NCBI RefSeq assembly: GCF_036346105.1
Contig: NZ_CP107811.1
Span: 1,674,001-1,738,000, forward strand
From: Streptomyces sp. NBC_00539
GTDB lineage: Bacteria; Actinomycetota; Actinomycetes; Streptomycetales; Streptomycetaceae
Direction of reading: 5' to 3'
Length of the DNA stretch: 64,000 bases
Within the stretch, counting starts at the first letter, position 1, and every line of letters begins with the position of its first letter. A program made the translations under genes and the position numbers. Shown piece after piece: positions 63,847 to 64,000 of this stretch. The notes under the pieces were generated by a model. That model searched no databases, had not been told where the DNA came from, and saw only the letters and a list, made by a program, of their open reading frames with translations.

Positions 63847-64000
63847 TCAGGCGAGCCCGGCCACCAGATCGGCGACGGACTTGCGGCGTCCGGTGTAGAA
63901 GGGCACCTCTTCACGGACGTGCATACGGGCCTCGGAGGCACGCAGGTGACGCATGAGGTCGACGATGCGCCACAGTTCGTCGGCCTCGAAGGCCAGCAGC
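63847..64000 (-). CDS. hemQ: HemQ-like (chlorite-dismutase family) protein, C-terminal fragment
   Basis: Only the last 50 codons are present; the gene starts beyond the right edge. The visible end reads [20 protein letters not shown], then [20 protein letters not shown] and [10 protein letters not shown]. This matches the C-terminus of actinobacterial HemQ, the coproheme decarboxylase that makes heme b. The C-terminal helix and strand resemble the family but do not include the heme-contact residues, so the call is moderate. It is convergent with the secreted protease. Confidence 0.7.
   Translation of the reverse strand, partial: LLAFEADELWRIVDLMRHLRASEARMHVREEVPFYTGRRKSVADLVAGLA

Overview
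The window is a 64 kb piece of a Streptomyces (or very close relative) chromosome. It is very GC-rich with G/C-ended codons, GTG and TTG starts, DUF2637, SAV2148-type HEPN and TIGR04222 families, an OleD-type macrolide glycosyltransferase, and only one in-frame TTA codon that I could find. Both edges cut genes: a xanthine dehydrogenase FAD subunit on the left and a HemQ-like gene on the right. I saw no insertion sequence, prophage, integrase or CRISPR array.

Region by region. 1-6.4 kb holds a purine-catabolism edge (xdh fragment divergent from a PucR regulator), a TPR-like protein, a GntR regulator, and a ferric-reductase-like protein behind a DmdR/DtxR-type iron box. 6.4-18.6 kb is housekeeping and regulation: a frameshifted ATPase of the anti-sigma type, pyruvate dehydrogenase (quinone), a PP2C phosphatase, a TrmB/LuxR-like regulator, an F420-type oxidoreductase, RsgA with a small upstream ORF, a YihY membrane protein, an AidB-like acyl-CoA dehydrogenase and a GAF/winged-helix regulator. 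19.4-29.1 kb is a complete assimilatory sulfate operon: a leader peptide, siroheme sulfite reductase, a Zn-ribbon protein, cysH, cysC, cysD, cysN, a sulfonate-type ABC transporter and a CbiX/SirB chelatase. Genes overlap by 1-14 bases through most of it.

29.3-35.3 kb carries a ketopantoate-reductase-like gene, a DUF1697 gene, the OleD-like glycosyltransferase with a palindromic operator, an APH-type kinase, a DEDDh exonuclease and a HEPN protein. 35.6-44.9 kb contains the TreX/GlgX, TreY and TreZ enzymes, which convert glycogen to trehalose; unrelated genes separate treY from treZ, including a TTA-containing carboxypeptidase. 44.9-50.5 kb has a LysR regulator, a membrane protein, a CTP-synthase-like amidotransferase, tRNA-His, a hydrolase and a Tat-exported phospholipase C. 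50.8-59.4 kb has an operon of a RibD-like reductase, a small stress-like protein, murC and msrB, then zapE, OsmC, PPK2, a deacetylase lipoprotein, AIM24 and PTH2.

The most interesting locus is at 59.5-61.9 kb. A DUF692 (MNIO) enzyme fused to a partner-like C-terminal domain overlaps a membrane protein that ends in an 80-residue Ser/Gly/Cys tail. It looks like a RiPP-like cysteine-modification system acting on a membrane-anchored substrate. Three genes (YihY, AidB, AIM24) also share an odd feature: their last codons are repeated in tandem beyond the stop codon.
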